Of a stretch of 64,000 nt of DNA, positions 52,139 to 63,101 are shown in pieces; the first letter of the stretch is position 1, and each line of letters starts with the position of its first letter. The notes beneath the pieces are model-generated. The model did no database searches, was not told the DNA's origin, and saw nothing but the letters and a program-made list of their open reading frames with translations. The stretch lies in NCBI RefSeq assembly GCF_009498735.1, contig NZ_ML762425.1, forward strand, positions 88,011 to 152,010, written 5' to 3'. The translations under genes and the position numbers were made by a program. Source of the stretch: Gracilibacillus oryzae. Lineage in GTDB: Bacteria; Bacillota; Bacilli; Bacillales; Amphibacillaceae.

Positions 52139-53017
52139 ATGAGAAGTATGACCGGCTTTGGTAAGGCCGAGTATAAATCTGATGATCTGTTAATTACTGT
52201 TCAAATTCGTACAGTTAATCATCGTTTTCTTGATATTACCACACAAATTCCTTCCTATATGCTGTATAAAGAAGATGCAGTGAAGAAATCTGTGAAACAA
52301 TATCTTTATCGCGGCAAAGCAGAGATTACGATTTATATTAATAGTAAAGAAGTGGAGCAAAAGAAACTGCAGACTAATTGGAATGTAGTTGAGCAATATA
52401 TTGCTAATCTTAAAGAGATAAAAACGAAATATAATTTATCTGGAGATATAGCAATGGAGATGATTGCTCAAAATCCTCTTATTATGGAAATTGTGCAAGA
52501 AGTGAATGATCCTTCAGAAATCGAGGGTGTTATCATAACCTTGATTGAGGACGCATTGGACCATGTAATAAATATGCGTGCACAAGAAGGGGCTAACCTC
52601 CAGACAGATTTAGAAGATAATCTGCAAAAGATAGAAAATATATTAAAATGGTTGGGTGAAAGACGAAATATTGTTATAATAGAGTATCAGTAGAGAATAA
52701 CAGCACGGATCAGGGATTATCTCGAGGATAATCCAATTTTTGACCAGACGAAATTACAACAGGATATTGCTATCTTAGCTGAAAAAGGTGATATTACAGA
52801 AGAATTAACAAGATTACATAGCCATATTTCTCAATTCCGGTCCATTATGATGGAATCAGGTGCAATTGGGAGAAAGTTAGACTTTGTGGTTCAGGAAATG
52901 CATCGGGAAAGCAATACTATTGGTTCAAAATCAAATGATGCAGCTATAAATACACAAGTCATTCCACTAAAGAGCTATGTAGAAAAATTAAAAGAACAAG
53001 TGCAAAACATAGAATAG
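52139..53017 (+). pseudogene. yloC: YicC-family endoribonuclease YloC, interrupted by an in-frame TAG
   Basis: YicC/YloC proteins are endoribonucleases linked to stress and stationary phase. The gene starts MRSMTGFGKAEYKSDDLL, the family N-terminus, and reads to EYQ, then TAG at 52691-52693. The same frame continues straight on as RITARIRDYLEDNP and through the conserved GAIGRKLDFVVQEMHRESNTIGSKSND to a natural stop at 53015. The full frame would be 292 residues, normal for the family. A single base change from CAG (Gln) would explain it. Both halves remain well conserved, so the change is recent or a sequence error. Confidence 0.9.
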
Positions 53018-53066
53018 ATGTCTTACATAGAGAATGTTCTTTTAAATCACTAAGGGGGAACTCTGA

Positions 53067-53327
53067 ATGAGTTTAAAGTTAATCAATATTGGTTTTGGGA
53101 ATGTAGTTTCTGCCAATCGAATTATCTCGATTGTGTCACCAGAATCTGCACCAATCAAAAGAATTATTACCGTGGCGAGAGATAATAATAAATTAGTTGA
53201 TGCAACATATGGAAGAAGAACACGCGCCGTTATCATTACCGATAGTGACCATGTTGTCCTGTCGGCAGTTCAGCCGGAAACTGTTGGTCAGCGTGTAATA
53301 AGTCATGAAGAGATTAGTGAAGAATAA
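53067..53327 (+). CDS. remA: Extracellular matrix regulator RemA
   Basis: RemA is an 86-residue DNA-binding protein that activates biofilm matrix operons and osmoprotection genes in B. subtilis. It forms rings that wrap DNA like a histone fold. The family sequence [20 protein letters not shown] and the Arg-rich [19 protein letters not shown] are visible. AAGGGGGAA precedes the ATG. It lies between yloC and gmk as in B. subtilis. Confidence 0.94.
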   Translation: MSLKLINIGFGNVVSANRIISIVSPESAPIKRIITVARDNNKLVDATYGRRTRAVIITDSDHVVLSAVQPETVGQRVISHEEISEE

Positions 53328-54175
<848 letters not shown>

Positions 54176-54195
54176 CTATCAGGTTATTGGTTTAT

Positions 54196-54302
54196 CACAG
54201 CGCCAACCGTCTGTAATACCCCCATTTCAAGCTTCAAGTAACACGAAGAAAGTAAGTGGGGGTATAAACATACGCTTAGCATCCTGATAAGTCTCACTTT
54301 AT
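54196..54302 (+). repeat. Repeat element E, copy 2 (upstream of coaBC)
   Basis: 107 bases flanked by TTTAT at 54191-54195 and ending in TTTAT at 54298-54302. A long hairpin pairs ATACCCCCA (54216-54224) with TGGGGGTAT (54257-54265), and AGCG (54199-54202) with CGCT (54273-54276). AGCATCCTGATAAG follows, then the shared end AGTCTCACTTTAT (54290-54302). This is the clearest copy, with a direct TTTAT on each side. Confidence 0.7.
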
Positions 54303-54309
54303 CAATATT

Positions 54310-54344
54310 CCCTCGCATTGCATCTGCTTGCGAGGGTTTCTTCT
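54310..54344 (+). terminator. Terminator or attenuator before coaBC
   Basis: CCCTCGCA at 54310-54317 pairs with TGCGAGGG at 54329-54336, followed by TTTCTTCT. Only 27 bases separate it from the coaBC start, too few for a separate promoter. Confidence 0.85.
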
Positions 54345-54371
54345 ATTCCATTATAGAGAGGGATTAAAAAA

Positions 54372-55571
54372 ATGTTGGAAGGCAAAAAAATATTATTAGG
54401 AGTCTCGGGTGGAATTGCGGCATATAAGGCTATTGCTTTAACAAGTAAACTAACTCAGGCTGGTGCAGATGTCAGAGTGATCATGACTCAAAGTGCAACA
54501 GAGTTTGTTACACCATTATCTTTTCAGGCTATATCCAGAAATGAAGTTTATACAGACACATTTGAAGAGAAAGACCCCAGGAAAATTGCCCATATTGATT
54601 TAGCTGATTGGCCTGATTTCATTCTGCTTGCACCAGCAACTGCTCATTTAATTGGCAGGATTGCAAATGGACTGGCTGATGATTTATTAACAACTACATT
54701 ACTTGCAGCAACTAAGCCTGTCTATGTTGCACCAGCGATGAATGTTCATATGTACAAACACCCGGCAGTAAGAAATAATATGCAGCGACTGGACAGTTGG
54801 GGTTATCGTTTTATCGAACCAGGTGATGGCTACTTGGCATGCGGATATATTGGAAAGGGCAGGCTGGAAGAGCCTGAAACAATTGTCAGCATACTGCAGC
54901 AGGAGTACACAAAAACACAAAGATGGAATGGCAAAAAAGTGCTGATATCAGCTGGTCCTACGCGAGAAACAGTGGATGCTGTCCGTTTTTTTACAAACTA
55001 TTCTTCAGGAAAGATGGGTTATGAATTAGCAAAAGCAGCAGCACGGGAGGGTGCAGAGGTCCATTTAGTGACAGGACCGACACAATTATCAGCACCTGCC
55101 CATGTGAAACTTTATCAAATCACAACAGCAGAAGAAATGTTTAACCAAATGACGCTTCTGTATGAGGATATGGACATTGTGATCAAATCAGCAGCAGTTG
55201 CTGATTACAAACCTGTCAAGCAAACAAATAAGAAAATGAAGAAAAAAGATGGCAATTTATTTATCGAATTAGAGCGGACAAAAGATATCCTGAAATATTT
55301 AGGTGATCGCAAGCAAAAGCAATATTTGGTAGGCTTTGCTGCGGAAACAGAGGATATACTCACATATGGAAAAGGAAAGTTAGAAAAGAAGAATCTGGAC
55401 GCTATTGTGATGAATGATATAAGCAACAAAGAAATTGGCTTTCAATCGGACTTTAATGAAGTGATTTTTTTAACAAGAGATGGAACAGAGAAAAAGATAA
55501 CAAAATCAAAAAAAGAAGAAATCGCAAAACAATTGATTACATTTATTGAGAATGAAATAAGGAAGGATTAA
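54372..55571 (+). CDS. coaBC: Bifunctional phosphopantothenoylcysteine decarboxylase / phosphopantothenate-cysteine ligase
   Basis: CoaBC (Dfp) carries out two steps of CoA synthesis: ligation of cysteine to phosphopantothenate, then decarboxylation. It has 399 residues. The N-terminal flavin domain CoaC has LGVSGGIAAYKA (about 8-19), the PAMNVHMYKHPAV active-site motif (about 122-134) and the Cys in GYLACGYIGKGR (about 155-166). The C-terminal CoaB domain starts near 188 (KKVLISAGPTRETVD), with KSAAVADYKP near 275. ATG follows GAGAGGG. Confidence 0.95.
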   Translation: MLEGKKILLGVSGGIAAYKAIALTSKLTQAGADVRVIMTQSATEFVTPLSFQAISRNEVYTDTFEEKDPRKIAHIDLADWPDFILLAPATAHLIGRIANGLADDLLTTTLLAATKPVYVAPAMNVHMYKHPAVRNNMQRLDSWGYRFIEPGDGYLACGYIGKGRLEEPETIVSILQQEYTKTQRWNGKKVLISAGPTRETVDAVRFFTNYSSGKMGYELAKAAAREGAEVHLVTGPTQLSAPAHVKLYQITTAEEMFNQMTLLYEDMDIVIKSAAVADYKPVKQTNKKMKKKDGNLFIELERTKDILKYLGDRKQKQYLVGFAAETEDILTYGKGKLEKKNLDAIVMNDISNKEIGFQSDFNEVIFLTRDGTEKKITKSKKEEIAKQLITFIENEIRKD

Positions 55572-55572
55572 T

Positions 55573-57981
55573 ATGTCTATAGCTAAGGTGATTGTGGATG
55601 TGCCTACAAGCCAAACAAATCATTCTTTTGATTATTTAATTCCAGAAGGTCTCGAAGAATTGATAACACCAGGGGTACGAGTCTCTGTTCCTTTTGGACC
55701 GAGAAAAGTAATGGGATTTGTTATTGCTGTTACCGGGAAATCGGAGTTCAAGAAGCTGAGAACAATTGATCAAGTGATGGACATGACACCTGTATTAACA
55801 ACAGAGTTACTAGATTTAGGCAGATGGTTAGCAGATCAAACGGTCAGTTTTTATATACAAGCGTATCAGGCAATGTTGCCACAAGTATTAAAAGCAAAGT
55901 ATAAAAAGGAAATTGAATCACTCACAGAAGGTGATTTGCCTGATCATCTTGAAAAGCTTTTTGCAGGCAGAGCGGTCATTTCCTTTGATGAATTTATGGA
56001 GCGGAAAGGGAACTATCGTGAATTATTAAGTGCTATTCATGAAGGAACTGTCCAGATAAATTATATTGTCCAGTCAAAAGAAACGATTAAAAAAGTTTTG
56101 TTTATTGAGCCTGACAAAGAGTTATACTTGTTAGAAGAAGCATTGGTAGATTTACCGAAAAATGCGCAAAAGCAGCGGGTTATTCTGGAATTCTTTTTAA
56201 AAAACCCGGAACCTGTTGAAAAAAGTAAATTGGTCCAAAAGTGTCAGACAACCTCCTCAACAATTCAAGCATTAATTGATAAAAATTTATTAAGGAAATC
56301 AGAAAAAAAGATATACCGCAACCCCTATGAAAATACGACATTTAAAAAAACATCTCCGCTGCCATTGAGCAATCAGCAACAGAAGGCAATTACCCCAATT
56401 TGGGAAGCTATTGATCAAACAAGAAATGAAGTCTTCTTGCTGCATGGTGTAACAGGGAGCGGGAAAACAGAAGTATATCTTCAATCGATCGAAAAAGTTC
56501 TTGCTAAAGGAAAAGAGGCAATTGTACTAGTGCCGGAAATTGCGTTAACACCCCAAATGGTAAGGCGATTTAAGGGTCGGTTTGGTGGTGAAGTTGCTGT
56601 CCTCCATAGTGCATTGTCACCAGGAGAGAAATTTGATGAATGGACGAAGATTCATAAAAAAGAAGTTAAAGTAGTAGTAGGCGCCCGTTCTGCAATTTTT
56701 GCTCCATTCGAAAATTTGGGTATTATTATTATTGATGAAGAACATGAGACAAGTTACAAACAAGAAGAACAGCCACGTTATCACGCAAGAGAAGTGGCAA
56801 AGTATCGTGGCCAATTTCATCAATGTCCTGTGGTTCTCGGTAGTGCTACACCTCTGTTAGAATCTTTTGCAAGAGCTAAGAAAAATGTCTATCAATTATT
56901 AGAAATGCCTGACCGGATGAATGAGCAGGAAATGCCGCCAGTTGAAATTGTGGATATGCGCGAAGAATTGCATCAGGGAAACAGATCCATGTTTTCAAAA
57001 AGATTACTTGAAGCCATACGGGAACGTATTGCTAAGAAAGAACAGATTGTACTTTTTCTAAATCGAAGAGGTTATTCTACATTTGTTATGTGTCGCGACT
57101 GTGGTGATGTGATGAAATGTCCTGCATGTGATATTGCCTTAACTTTTCATAAAAGCAGTCATCAATTAAAGTGCCATTATTGTGATTATCAGATACCGAT
57201 GGTAAGAAACTGTCCTTCTTGTGAAAGTGATCAAATCAGGTATTTTGGAACAGGGACTCAAAAAGTTGAAGAAGCATTATTAGAGGCTGTTCCAGAAGCC
57301 AGGATAGTAAGGATGGATGTGGATACAACAAGGAAAAAAGGGGCACATGAAAAACTGCTGAATAAGTTTCAGGAAAAACAGGCTGATATTCTGTTAGGTA
57401 CTCAAATGATTGCGAAGGGTCTGGATTTTGAGAATGTAACATTAGTTGGGGTTCTTGCAGTAGATGCCATGCTGAACCTGCCTGATTTTCGTTCATCTGA
57501 AAAAACATTTCAATTATTAACGCAAGTGAGTGGTCGTGCCGGAAGACATAAGTTACCTGGTCAAGTAATTCTGCAAACATATGCGAAAGAACATTACGCT
57601 GTGGAGCTTGCCAGCCAATATGATTATGATCAATTTTTTCTTCAGGAAATGAAAATGCGCAAAAACTTCCATTACCCGCCCTATTTTTTCTTGACTCTGA
57701 TAAATGTGTCTCATCCTAATCAGCTTAAAGCGATGGAAGTGACAAGGATGATCAGTAAACTGTTATATAAACATTTGTCCGATGCCGCAACCATTCTCGG
57801 ACCCACACCGTCCCCAATTGAAAGGATAAACAATAGATATCGTTATCAGTGCATGGTAAAATATAGAGATGAACCAAATCAAAGGTCCATCATCCGGAAG
57901 ATTCTGCAATATTACTATGATGAGATTCAAAAAAATGATCTAACAATACAAGTAGACTTCGAACCATATCAATTAATGTAA
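55573..57981 (+). CDS. priA: Primosomal protein N' (replication restart helicase PriA)
   Basis: PriA recognises stalled forks and reloads the replicative helicase. Its 802 residues comprise an N-terminal DNA-binding domain (1-110), a winged-helix region, helicase lobe 1 with Walker A GVTGSGKTEVYL (about 292-303) and the DEAH-type box IIDEEHE (about 390-396), a zinc region with paired CxxC motifs (CRDC, CPAC, CHYC, CPSC; about 510-555), and helicase lobe 2. It follows coaBC directly. B. subtilis has def after priA; here fmt is next. Confidence 0.95.
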   Translation: MSIAKVIVDVPTSQTNHSFDYLIPEGLEELITPGVRVSVPFGPRKVMGFVIAVTGKSEFKKLRTIDQVMDMTPVLTTELLDLGRWLADQTVSFYIQAYQAMLPQVLKAKYKKEIESLTEGDLPDHLEKLFAGRAVISFDEFMERKGNYRELLSAIHEGTVQINYIVQSKETIKKVLFIEPDKELYLLEEALVDLPKNAQKQRVILEFFLKNPEPVEKSKLVQKCQTTSSTIQALIDKNLLRKSEKKIYRNPYENTTFKKTSPLPLSNQQQKAITPIWEAIDQTRNEVFLLHGVTGSGKTEVYLQSIEKVLAKGKEAIVLVPEIALTPQMVRRFKGRFGGEVAVLHSALSPGEKFDEWTKIHKKEVKVVVGARSAIFAPFENLGIIIIDEEHETSYKQEEQPRYHAREVAKYRGQFHQCPVVLGSATPLLESFARAKKNVYQLLEMPDRMNEQEMPPVEIVDMREELHQGNRSMFSKRLLEAIRERIAKKEQIVLFLNRRGYSTFVMCRDCGDVMKCPACDIALTFHKSSHQLKCHYCDYQIPMVRNCPSCESDQIRYFGTGTQKVEEALLEAVPEARIVRMDVDTTRKKGAHEKLLNKFQEKQADILLGTQMIAKGLDFENVTLVGVLAVDAMLNLPDFRSSEKTFQLLTQVSGRAGRHKLPGQVILQTYAKEHYAVELASQYDYDQFFLQEMKMRKNFHYPPYFFLTLINVSHPNQLKAMEVTRMISKLLYKHLSDAATILGPTPSPIERINNRYRYQCMVKYRDEPNQRSIIRKILQYYYDEIQKNDLTIQVDFEPYQLM

Positions 57982-57997
57982 GTGAGGTAAAAAAAGT

Positions 57998-58936
57998 ATG
58001 AAGAACATTATTTTCATGGGTACACCCGATTTTGCTGTACCGGTATTAGAGAAATTAATTGAAGACGGCTATCAGATTCAGCTTGTCGTAACTCAGCCAG
58101 ACCGTCCGAAAGGGAGAAAAAAGGTTCTGACCCCTCCCCCTGTAAAAGTTACAGCAGAAAAACATGGTCTACCGGTTTTTCAACCAGAAAAAATCAAGGA
58201 TAATTATGAGCAAATCGAACAATTACAACCTGATTTAATTGTTACGGCTGCATTTGGCCAAATTTTGCCAAAAGGATTATTGGATATTCCGGAATATGGA
58301 TGTATCAATGTTCATGCATCTTTATTACCTTTATTAAGAGGCGGTGCACCAATTCACTATTCTATTTTACAAGGACATGAGAAAACAGGTATTACTGTGA
58401 TGTACATGGCGGAAAGACTAGATGCCGGAGATATTATCAGCCAAGCTGAACTTGATATATTAGACAATGATGATGTGGCCAGCTTGCATGAAAAGTTGGC
58501 AGATGTTGGTGCAGAACTGTTGTCACAAACATTGCCCCGACTGTTTAATGATAAAATATCACCAATTAAGCAAGATGACGAATTGGCAACATATGCACCG
58601 AATATAAAAAGAGAAGAAGAAGAAGTTGATTGGCAAAAGGCACAGCAGGAAGTATATAATCATATTCGTGGTCTTCACCCATGGCCTGTTGCTTTCACTA
58701 AATGGCAAGGGAAGAATATGAAAATATGGAAGGCGGAGAAAAATGATCAAACGACTGATCAGGCGCCTGGCGTAATTATTGACATCGCAGATAATGGACT
58801 GATCGTTGCCACAGGGGATAAAAAATCAATCAAAATTACGGAGCTGCAACCAGCAGGGAAGAAAAAAATGTCCGGAAGTGATTTTCTCCGCGGAACCGTT
58901 CGTAATGAGTTAATAGGAGCGAAACTAGGCGAATGA
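57998..58936 (+). CDS. fmt: Methionyl-tRNA formyltransferase
   Basis: Fmt formylates initiator Met-tRNA with 10-formyl-THF. It has 312 residues. The catalytic stretch [20 protein letters not shown] (about 107-126) contains the Asn and His, and [12 protein letters not shown] is the family signature. The C-terminal OB-like domain starts near 207. It overlaps rsmB by 4 bases. The usual partner def is not in this window. Confidence 0.95.
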   Translation: MKNIIFMGTPDFAVPVLEKLIEDGYQIQLVVTQPDRPKGRKKVLTPPPVKVTAEKHGLPVFQPEKIKDNYEQIEQLQPDLIVTAAFGQILPKGLLDIPEYGCINVHASLLPLLRGGAPIHYSILQGHEKTGITVMYMAERLDAGDIISQAELDILDNDDVASLHEKLADVGAELLSQTLPRLFNDKISPIKQDDELATYAPNIKREEEEVDWQKAQQEVYNHIRGLHPWPVAFTKWQGKNMKIWKAEKNDQTTDQAPGVIIDIADNGLIVATGDKKSIKITELQPAGKKKMSGSDFLRGTVRNELIGAKLGE

Positions 58937-60291
58937 AGAAAGAACAGAACTTACTCAGAAGTAGCGCATTAGACCTGTTAGTTCAAATAGGAGAACAGGG
59001 AGGGTTCAGTCATTTAGCAATTGACCAGATGATGAAAAAGCATGATCTTGAAAGAAGAGATGGTGCCTTATTGACGGAAATTGTTTATGGAACATTACAA
59101 AGAAAATTAACATTAGAATATTATTTAGCTTCATTTATACAAAGTAAAAAGAAATTAGATAAATGGGTAAAATGGTTACTTTATATGTCTATTTATCAAA
59201 TGCACTATTTAGAGAAGGTGCCTGATCATGCCATTATCCATGAATCTGTGGAAATTGCAAAAAAAAGAGGGCATAAAGGAATTGCCAACTTTGTCAATGG
59301 TGTATTACGATCAGTACAGCGGCAAGGTGTGCCTGATCTTAATCAAATTGAAGATGAAAAAGTTCGTTTAAGTGTTGCAACTAGTCATCCTTTATGGTTA
59401 GTTGAGCGATGGATTAAGCAATATGGATATTCTGTAACAGAGGCGATGTGTCATGCAAATATGACGAATAAGCAAATGGCTATACGTGTGCAGCCATTGC
59501 GTACCAGCAGGGAAGAACTGGTAAAAATTCTGGAAGAAGATGGTTTCCAAGTAAGGCGGTCAGAAGTTTCGGATCAGGGAATTCTGATTGAAGCAGGCAA
59601 TGTCCTAAAACATCAAGCATTTGAAGATCACTTGTTTTCCATCCAGGATGAAAGTTCTATGCTTGTTGCAGAGGTGATGGAATTAGAGGAAGGAATGACA
59701 GTGTTAGATGCTTGCAGTGCACCTGGTGGGAAAACAACACACATTGCTGAAAAGATAGAAGATAATGGTACAATTTATGCGTATGATCTACATGCCAAAA
59801 AGGCGAAATTAGTAACAAAAAAGGCGGAGCAGTTAGGGCTGCAATCGATTCAGGCAGACCAGGCAGATGCCAGAGAATTACAAGAAAAGCATGTTACAGA
59901 AACATTTGACCGTATATTAATTGATGCACCATGTTCTGGATTGGGTGTGTTAAAAAGTAAACCAGATATAAGGTATAATAAAAAAGAATCGGATATTATG
60001 AAACTTGCAAAGATACAAAAAGAAATATTAGATGAAGTTGCACCACTATTGAAACAAGATGGAAAACTAGTCTACAGTACATGTACAGTTGACAAAGATG
60101 AAAACGAAAGAGTAATCGCAGCATTTTTAGAGGACCATCCAGACTACCAAATTGATCCATTATTTTTTGATCATATACCACAAATGTTACGTAATAAGCA
60201 AGGAGTTTCGGAATTTGGACTGCAAATTTTTCCACAGGATTTGAGTAGTGATGGCTTTTTTATTACAAGAATGGTAAAAGTAGCGAAATGA
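58933..60291 (+). CDS. rsmB: 16S rRNA m5C967 methyltransferase RsmB (Sun)
   Basis: RsmB methylates C5 of a cytosine in 16S rRNA. The 452-residue protein has an N-terminal NusB-like RNA-binding domain (1-145), SAM-binding [16 protein letters not shown] (about 257-272), [11 protein letters not shown] (about 330-340, TC/PC motif) and [12 protein letters not shown] (about 380-391) with the catalytic Cys. It overlaps fmt. In B. subtilis rlmN comes between rsmB and prpC; it is absent here. Confidence 0.94.
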   Translation: MKKEQNLLRSSALDLLVQIGEQGGFSHLAIDQMMKKHDLERRDGALLTEIVYGTLQRKLTLEYYLASFIQSKKKLDKWVKWLLYMSIYQMHYLEKVPDHAIIHESVEIAKKRGHKGIANFVNGVLRSVQRQGVPDLNQIEDEKVRLSVATSHPLWLVERWIKQYGYSVTEAMCHANMTNKQMAIRVQPLRTSREELVKILEEDGFQVRRSEVSDQGILIEAGNVLKHQAFEDHLFSIQDESSMLVAEVMELEEGMTVLDACSAPGGKTTHIAEKIEDNGTIYAYDLHAKKAKLVTKKAEQLGLQSIQADQADARELQEKHVTETFDRILIDAPCSGLGVLKSKPDIRYNKKESDIMKLAKIQKEILDEVAPLLKQDGKLVYSTCTVDKDENERVIAAFLEDHPDYQIDPLFFDHIPQMLRNKQGVSEFGLQIFPQDLSSDGFFITRMVKVAK

Positions 60292-60321
60292 TGCTTTTCC
60301 CATAAAGTGGAGGTGAATATG

Positions 60322-61083
60322 ATGAAATATTTTTATCGCTCAGACAAGGGGAAGGTACGACAGGTTAATGAGGATGCTGTGGCAATTCATGAATTGTCAT
60401 CAGAGGGACCGATACTTGCAGTCGTTGCTGATGGAATGGGTGGACATCAGGCCGGGGATGTGGCCAGTAAGATGGCAGTCGAGAAATTAAAAGAAGACTG
60501 GCAGAATGAAAAACAGGAATTAATTGATAGAGACAGTGTAGAAAAATGGCTGGAAAATGCTGTGATAAAGGCGAATAATCATGTGTATGAATATGCTCAA
60601 AACAATAGTTTATTGAATGGGATGGGTACAACGATTGTAGCTTCTATCTGTTCCATGAATTTTCTTGTCATCGCCCATATTGGAGACAGTCGGGCTTATT
60701 TACTAGATGAAAATCAATTACGGCAAGTAACGAAAGACCATTCATTAGTAGGGGAATTAGTCCGTTCCGGTCAATTGTCAGAGGAAGATGCCTTAGTTCA
60801 TCCAAGGAAAAACGTGATATTAAAAGCATTAGGAACAGAACCAGATGTCAGGCCGGATGTATACAGTTCAGCATGGCATCAATCTTCTATTCTGTTGCTG
60901 TGTTCAGATGGTTTAACAAATAAAGTATCAGATCAGGAAATTCATCAACTATTATGGAAAGAATGTTCACAACAAACCGTTAATGAATTAATTCAAATGG
61001 CTAATGACCGTGGCGGTGAAGACAATATTACTGTAGCAGTAATTAAACATCAGGAGAATAAAGTTGGTGATTCAACTTGTTAG
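60322..61083 (+). CDS. prpC: PP2C-type serine/threonine phosphatase PrpC
   Basis: PrpC dephosphorylates targets of PrkC. The 253-residue PPM-family protein has metal-binding Asp residues in RQVNEDAV (near 15), VVADGMGGHQAG (about 36-47), AHIGDSRAYLL (about 118-128), LLLCSDGLTNKV (near 193) and GGEDNITVAV (about 231-240). ATG at 60322 is 6 bases after GGAGGTG; the GTG at 60307 overlaps that site. It overlaps prkC by 7 bases. Confidence 0.95.
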   Translation: MKYFYRSDKGKVRQVNEDAVAIHELSSEGPILAVVADGMGGHQAGDVASKMAVEKLKEDWQNEKQELIDRDSVEKWLENAVIKANNHVYEYAQNNSLLNGMGTTIVASICSMNFLVIAHIGDSRAYLLDENQLRQVTKDHSLVGELVRSGQLSEEDALVHPRKNVILKALGTEPDVRPDVYSSAWHQSSILLLCSDGLTNKVSDQEIHQLLWKECSQQTVNELIQMANDRGGEDNITVAVIKHQENKVGDSTC

Positions 61084-63101
61084 AAGGCAAAATATTAAGT
61101 GAACGTTATAAGTTGAAGAAGCTTATAGGCGGAGGAGGCATGGCTAATGTTTTCTTTGGAACAGACCTTATATTGAACAGGGATGTAGCTATCAAAGTAT
61201 TACGTTTGGAATATGCCGATGACGATGAATTTATTTCCAGGTTCCACCGGGAGGCACAAGCGGCTACAAGTCTTTCCCATCCGAACATTGTCAGTATCTA
61301 TGATGTTGGGGAAGAGGGAAATATTTATTATATTGTGATGGAATACATCAATGGTATGACATTAAAACAATATATCCAGTTACATGCACCAGTGGAAGTA
61401 GAAGAAGTCCTGGATATTATGAAACAGATTACTTCAGGTATTGCGCATGCGCATGATAATGGGATTATTCATCGGGATATCAAACCGCAGAATATGTTGA
61501 TTGATGAATATGGATTAGTGAAAGTGACAGATTTTGGTATAGCTACAGCACTGAGTGCTACAGCTTTAACACAGACGAATTCTGTACTTGGTTCCATTCA
61601 CTATCTCTCGCCGGAACAGGCGCGAGGAGTAAAAGCCAATAATAAATCAGATATATATGCATTGGGAATCGTAATGTTTGAGCTGTTGACAGGAAATTTA
61701 CCTTTTTCCGGGCAATCACCTGTTTCCATTGCATTAAAACATATGCAAAGAGAAATGCCTTCAGTTCATGAATGGCAGCACACTGTTCCGCAATCTGTTG
61801 AGAACATTATATTAATTGCAACAACAAAGGCACCATACCAGAGGTATCAAAATGCTCATGAGATGTTATCAGCATTGGATCATGCACTTGATCCTGATCA
61901 GAGAAATGTTCCTAAGTATATTCCTGAGAGTGTACATGATGAAGACCAGACTAAAGCCATTCCTATTCAAGCAATAGAAAAGGCCAGCATGACAAATACC
62001 AATACTGATAAAACGATGGTACATACAAACAATGCGGAAGATAATGCGGAAACAGATAAGAATGATAAGAAGAAAAGAAGCAAGAAAAAGATTATCATAT
62101 GGACAACAACGATCTTTTTTGCTTTATTTGGGGCATTTTTACTTGCATTATTTGTTTTTCCTTCTCTTTTTCAGCCAGAGGATGTCCAAATACCGGATGT
62201 GAGCGGGAAGAGTTATGACGAAGCGGTACAAATGTTAGAGGAAAGAAATTTAGTTCCTGTAAAAGAAGAGCAGTCTGATGAAGAAGTAGAAGAAGGTATT
62301 GTAATCGAAACTTCCCCAAAAGCTGATGAAACAGTAAAAGAAAACAGAGATGTGACAGTGATCGTCAGCTCAGGACCTCAAACGCTTGAAATGGAAGATT
62401 ATATTGGCGAAAACTATGAGCGAACAAAATCATTATTAGAAGAGCAAGGCTTTAAAGTCATTGAATATAGTGTATTCTCAGAACGACCGGCAGGTGAGAT
62501 AGTTTCACAGCATCAGCCGGAAGCTGGCGCAGAGGTGGTTCCAGCCAGAACAACTGTAATTTTTGAAGTAAGTGAAGGCTTGCAAAGCTTCCCGTTAAAT
62601 CGTTTAGTTGGAATGACCCAAAGTGAAGCAACCAACTATTTAAGTAACAATGAATTATCTCCTGTAATTGAGGAGGTCTATCATGATGAAGTAGCGGAAG
62701 GATTAGTCATCGAACAAAGTCCCCAACCAAGTACAGATATGGTGAGCGGGGATGAGGTGACACTGGTAATATCAAAAGGACCTGATGAACCAGAACAGGT
62801 TACCCATACAGAAACGTTCACAGTGCCATACACAAACAAAAGTCCGTCTCCTGATGAGGAGGAACAAGCTAATACCGAAACAGCAAATGAGCCAACCCCT
62901 CAATCTGTTAGTATATATGTAGAAGATGTTAATCATAATATCGAGGAATTGTATGAAGAAGTACAATTAATTACAGAAAATACAACATTTGACATACATC
63001 TGACAATAGCCAGAGATGATAATGCCACATACAGGGTGTTGCGGGATGACCAATTGTTAATTGAGAAAACGATCAAATATGAAGATGTAAAGGGTGAGTA
63101 A
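61077..63101 (+). CDS. prkC: PASTA-domain serine/threonine kinase PrkC
   Basis: PrkC is the membrane kinase that senses muropeptides and regulates wall metabolism and spore germination. Of 674 residues, the kinase domain occupies 11-270, with GGGGMANV (glycine loop), catalytic Asp134 in HRDIKPQN and DFGIATALSATA in the activation loop. A Lys-rich juxtamembrane stretch leads to a single membrane segment (about 342-364). Three PASTA domains (about 368-575) and a C-terminal beta domain are extracellular. The start is TTG at 61077, within prpC, with GGTGAT upstream. Confidence 0.95.
   Translation: MLEGKILSERYKLKKLIGGGGMANVFFGTDLILNRDVAIKVLRLEYADDDEFISRFHREAQAATSLSHPNIVSIYDVGEEGNIYYIVMEYINGMTLKQYIQLHAPVEVEEVLDIMKQITSGIAHAHDNGIIHRDIKPQNMLIDEYGLVKVTDFGIATALSATALTQTNSVLGSIHYLSPEQARGVKANNKSDIYALGIVMFELLTGNLPFSGQSPVSIALKHMQREMPSVHEWQHTVPQSVENIILIATTKAPYQRYQNAHEMLSALDHALDPDQRNVPKYIPESVHDEDQTKAIPIQAIEKASMTNTNTDKTMVHTNNAEDNAETDKNDKKKRSKKKIIIWTTTIFFALFGAFLLALFVFPSLFQPEDVQIPDVSGKSYDEAVQMLEERNLVPVKEEQSDEEVEEGIVIETSPKADETVKENRDVTVIVSSGPQTLEMEDYIGENYERTKSLLEEQGFKVIEYSVFSERPAGEIVSQHQPEAGAEVVPARTTVIFEVSEGLQSFPLNRLVGMTQSEATNYLSNNELSPVIEEVYHDEVAEGLVIEQSPQPSTDMVSGDEVTLVISKGPDEPEQVTHTETFTVPYTNKSPSPDEEEQANTETANEPTPQSVSIYVEDVNHNIEELYEEVQLITENTTFDIHLTIARDDNATYRVLRDDQLLIEKTIKYEDVKGE

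Noticed and set aside
62250-62850. Repeated PASTA-coding segments in prkC as DNA repeats
   Set aside because: The similarity is at protein-domain level and normal for PrkC.
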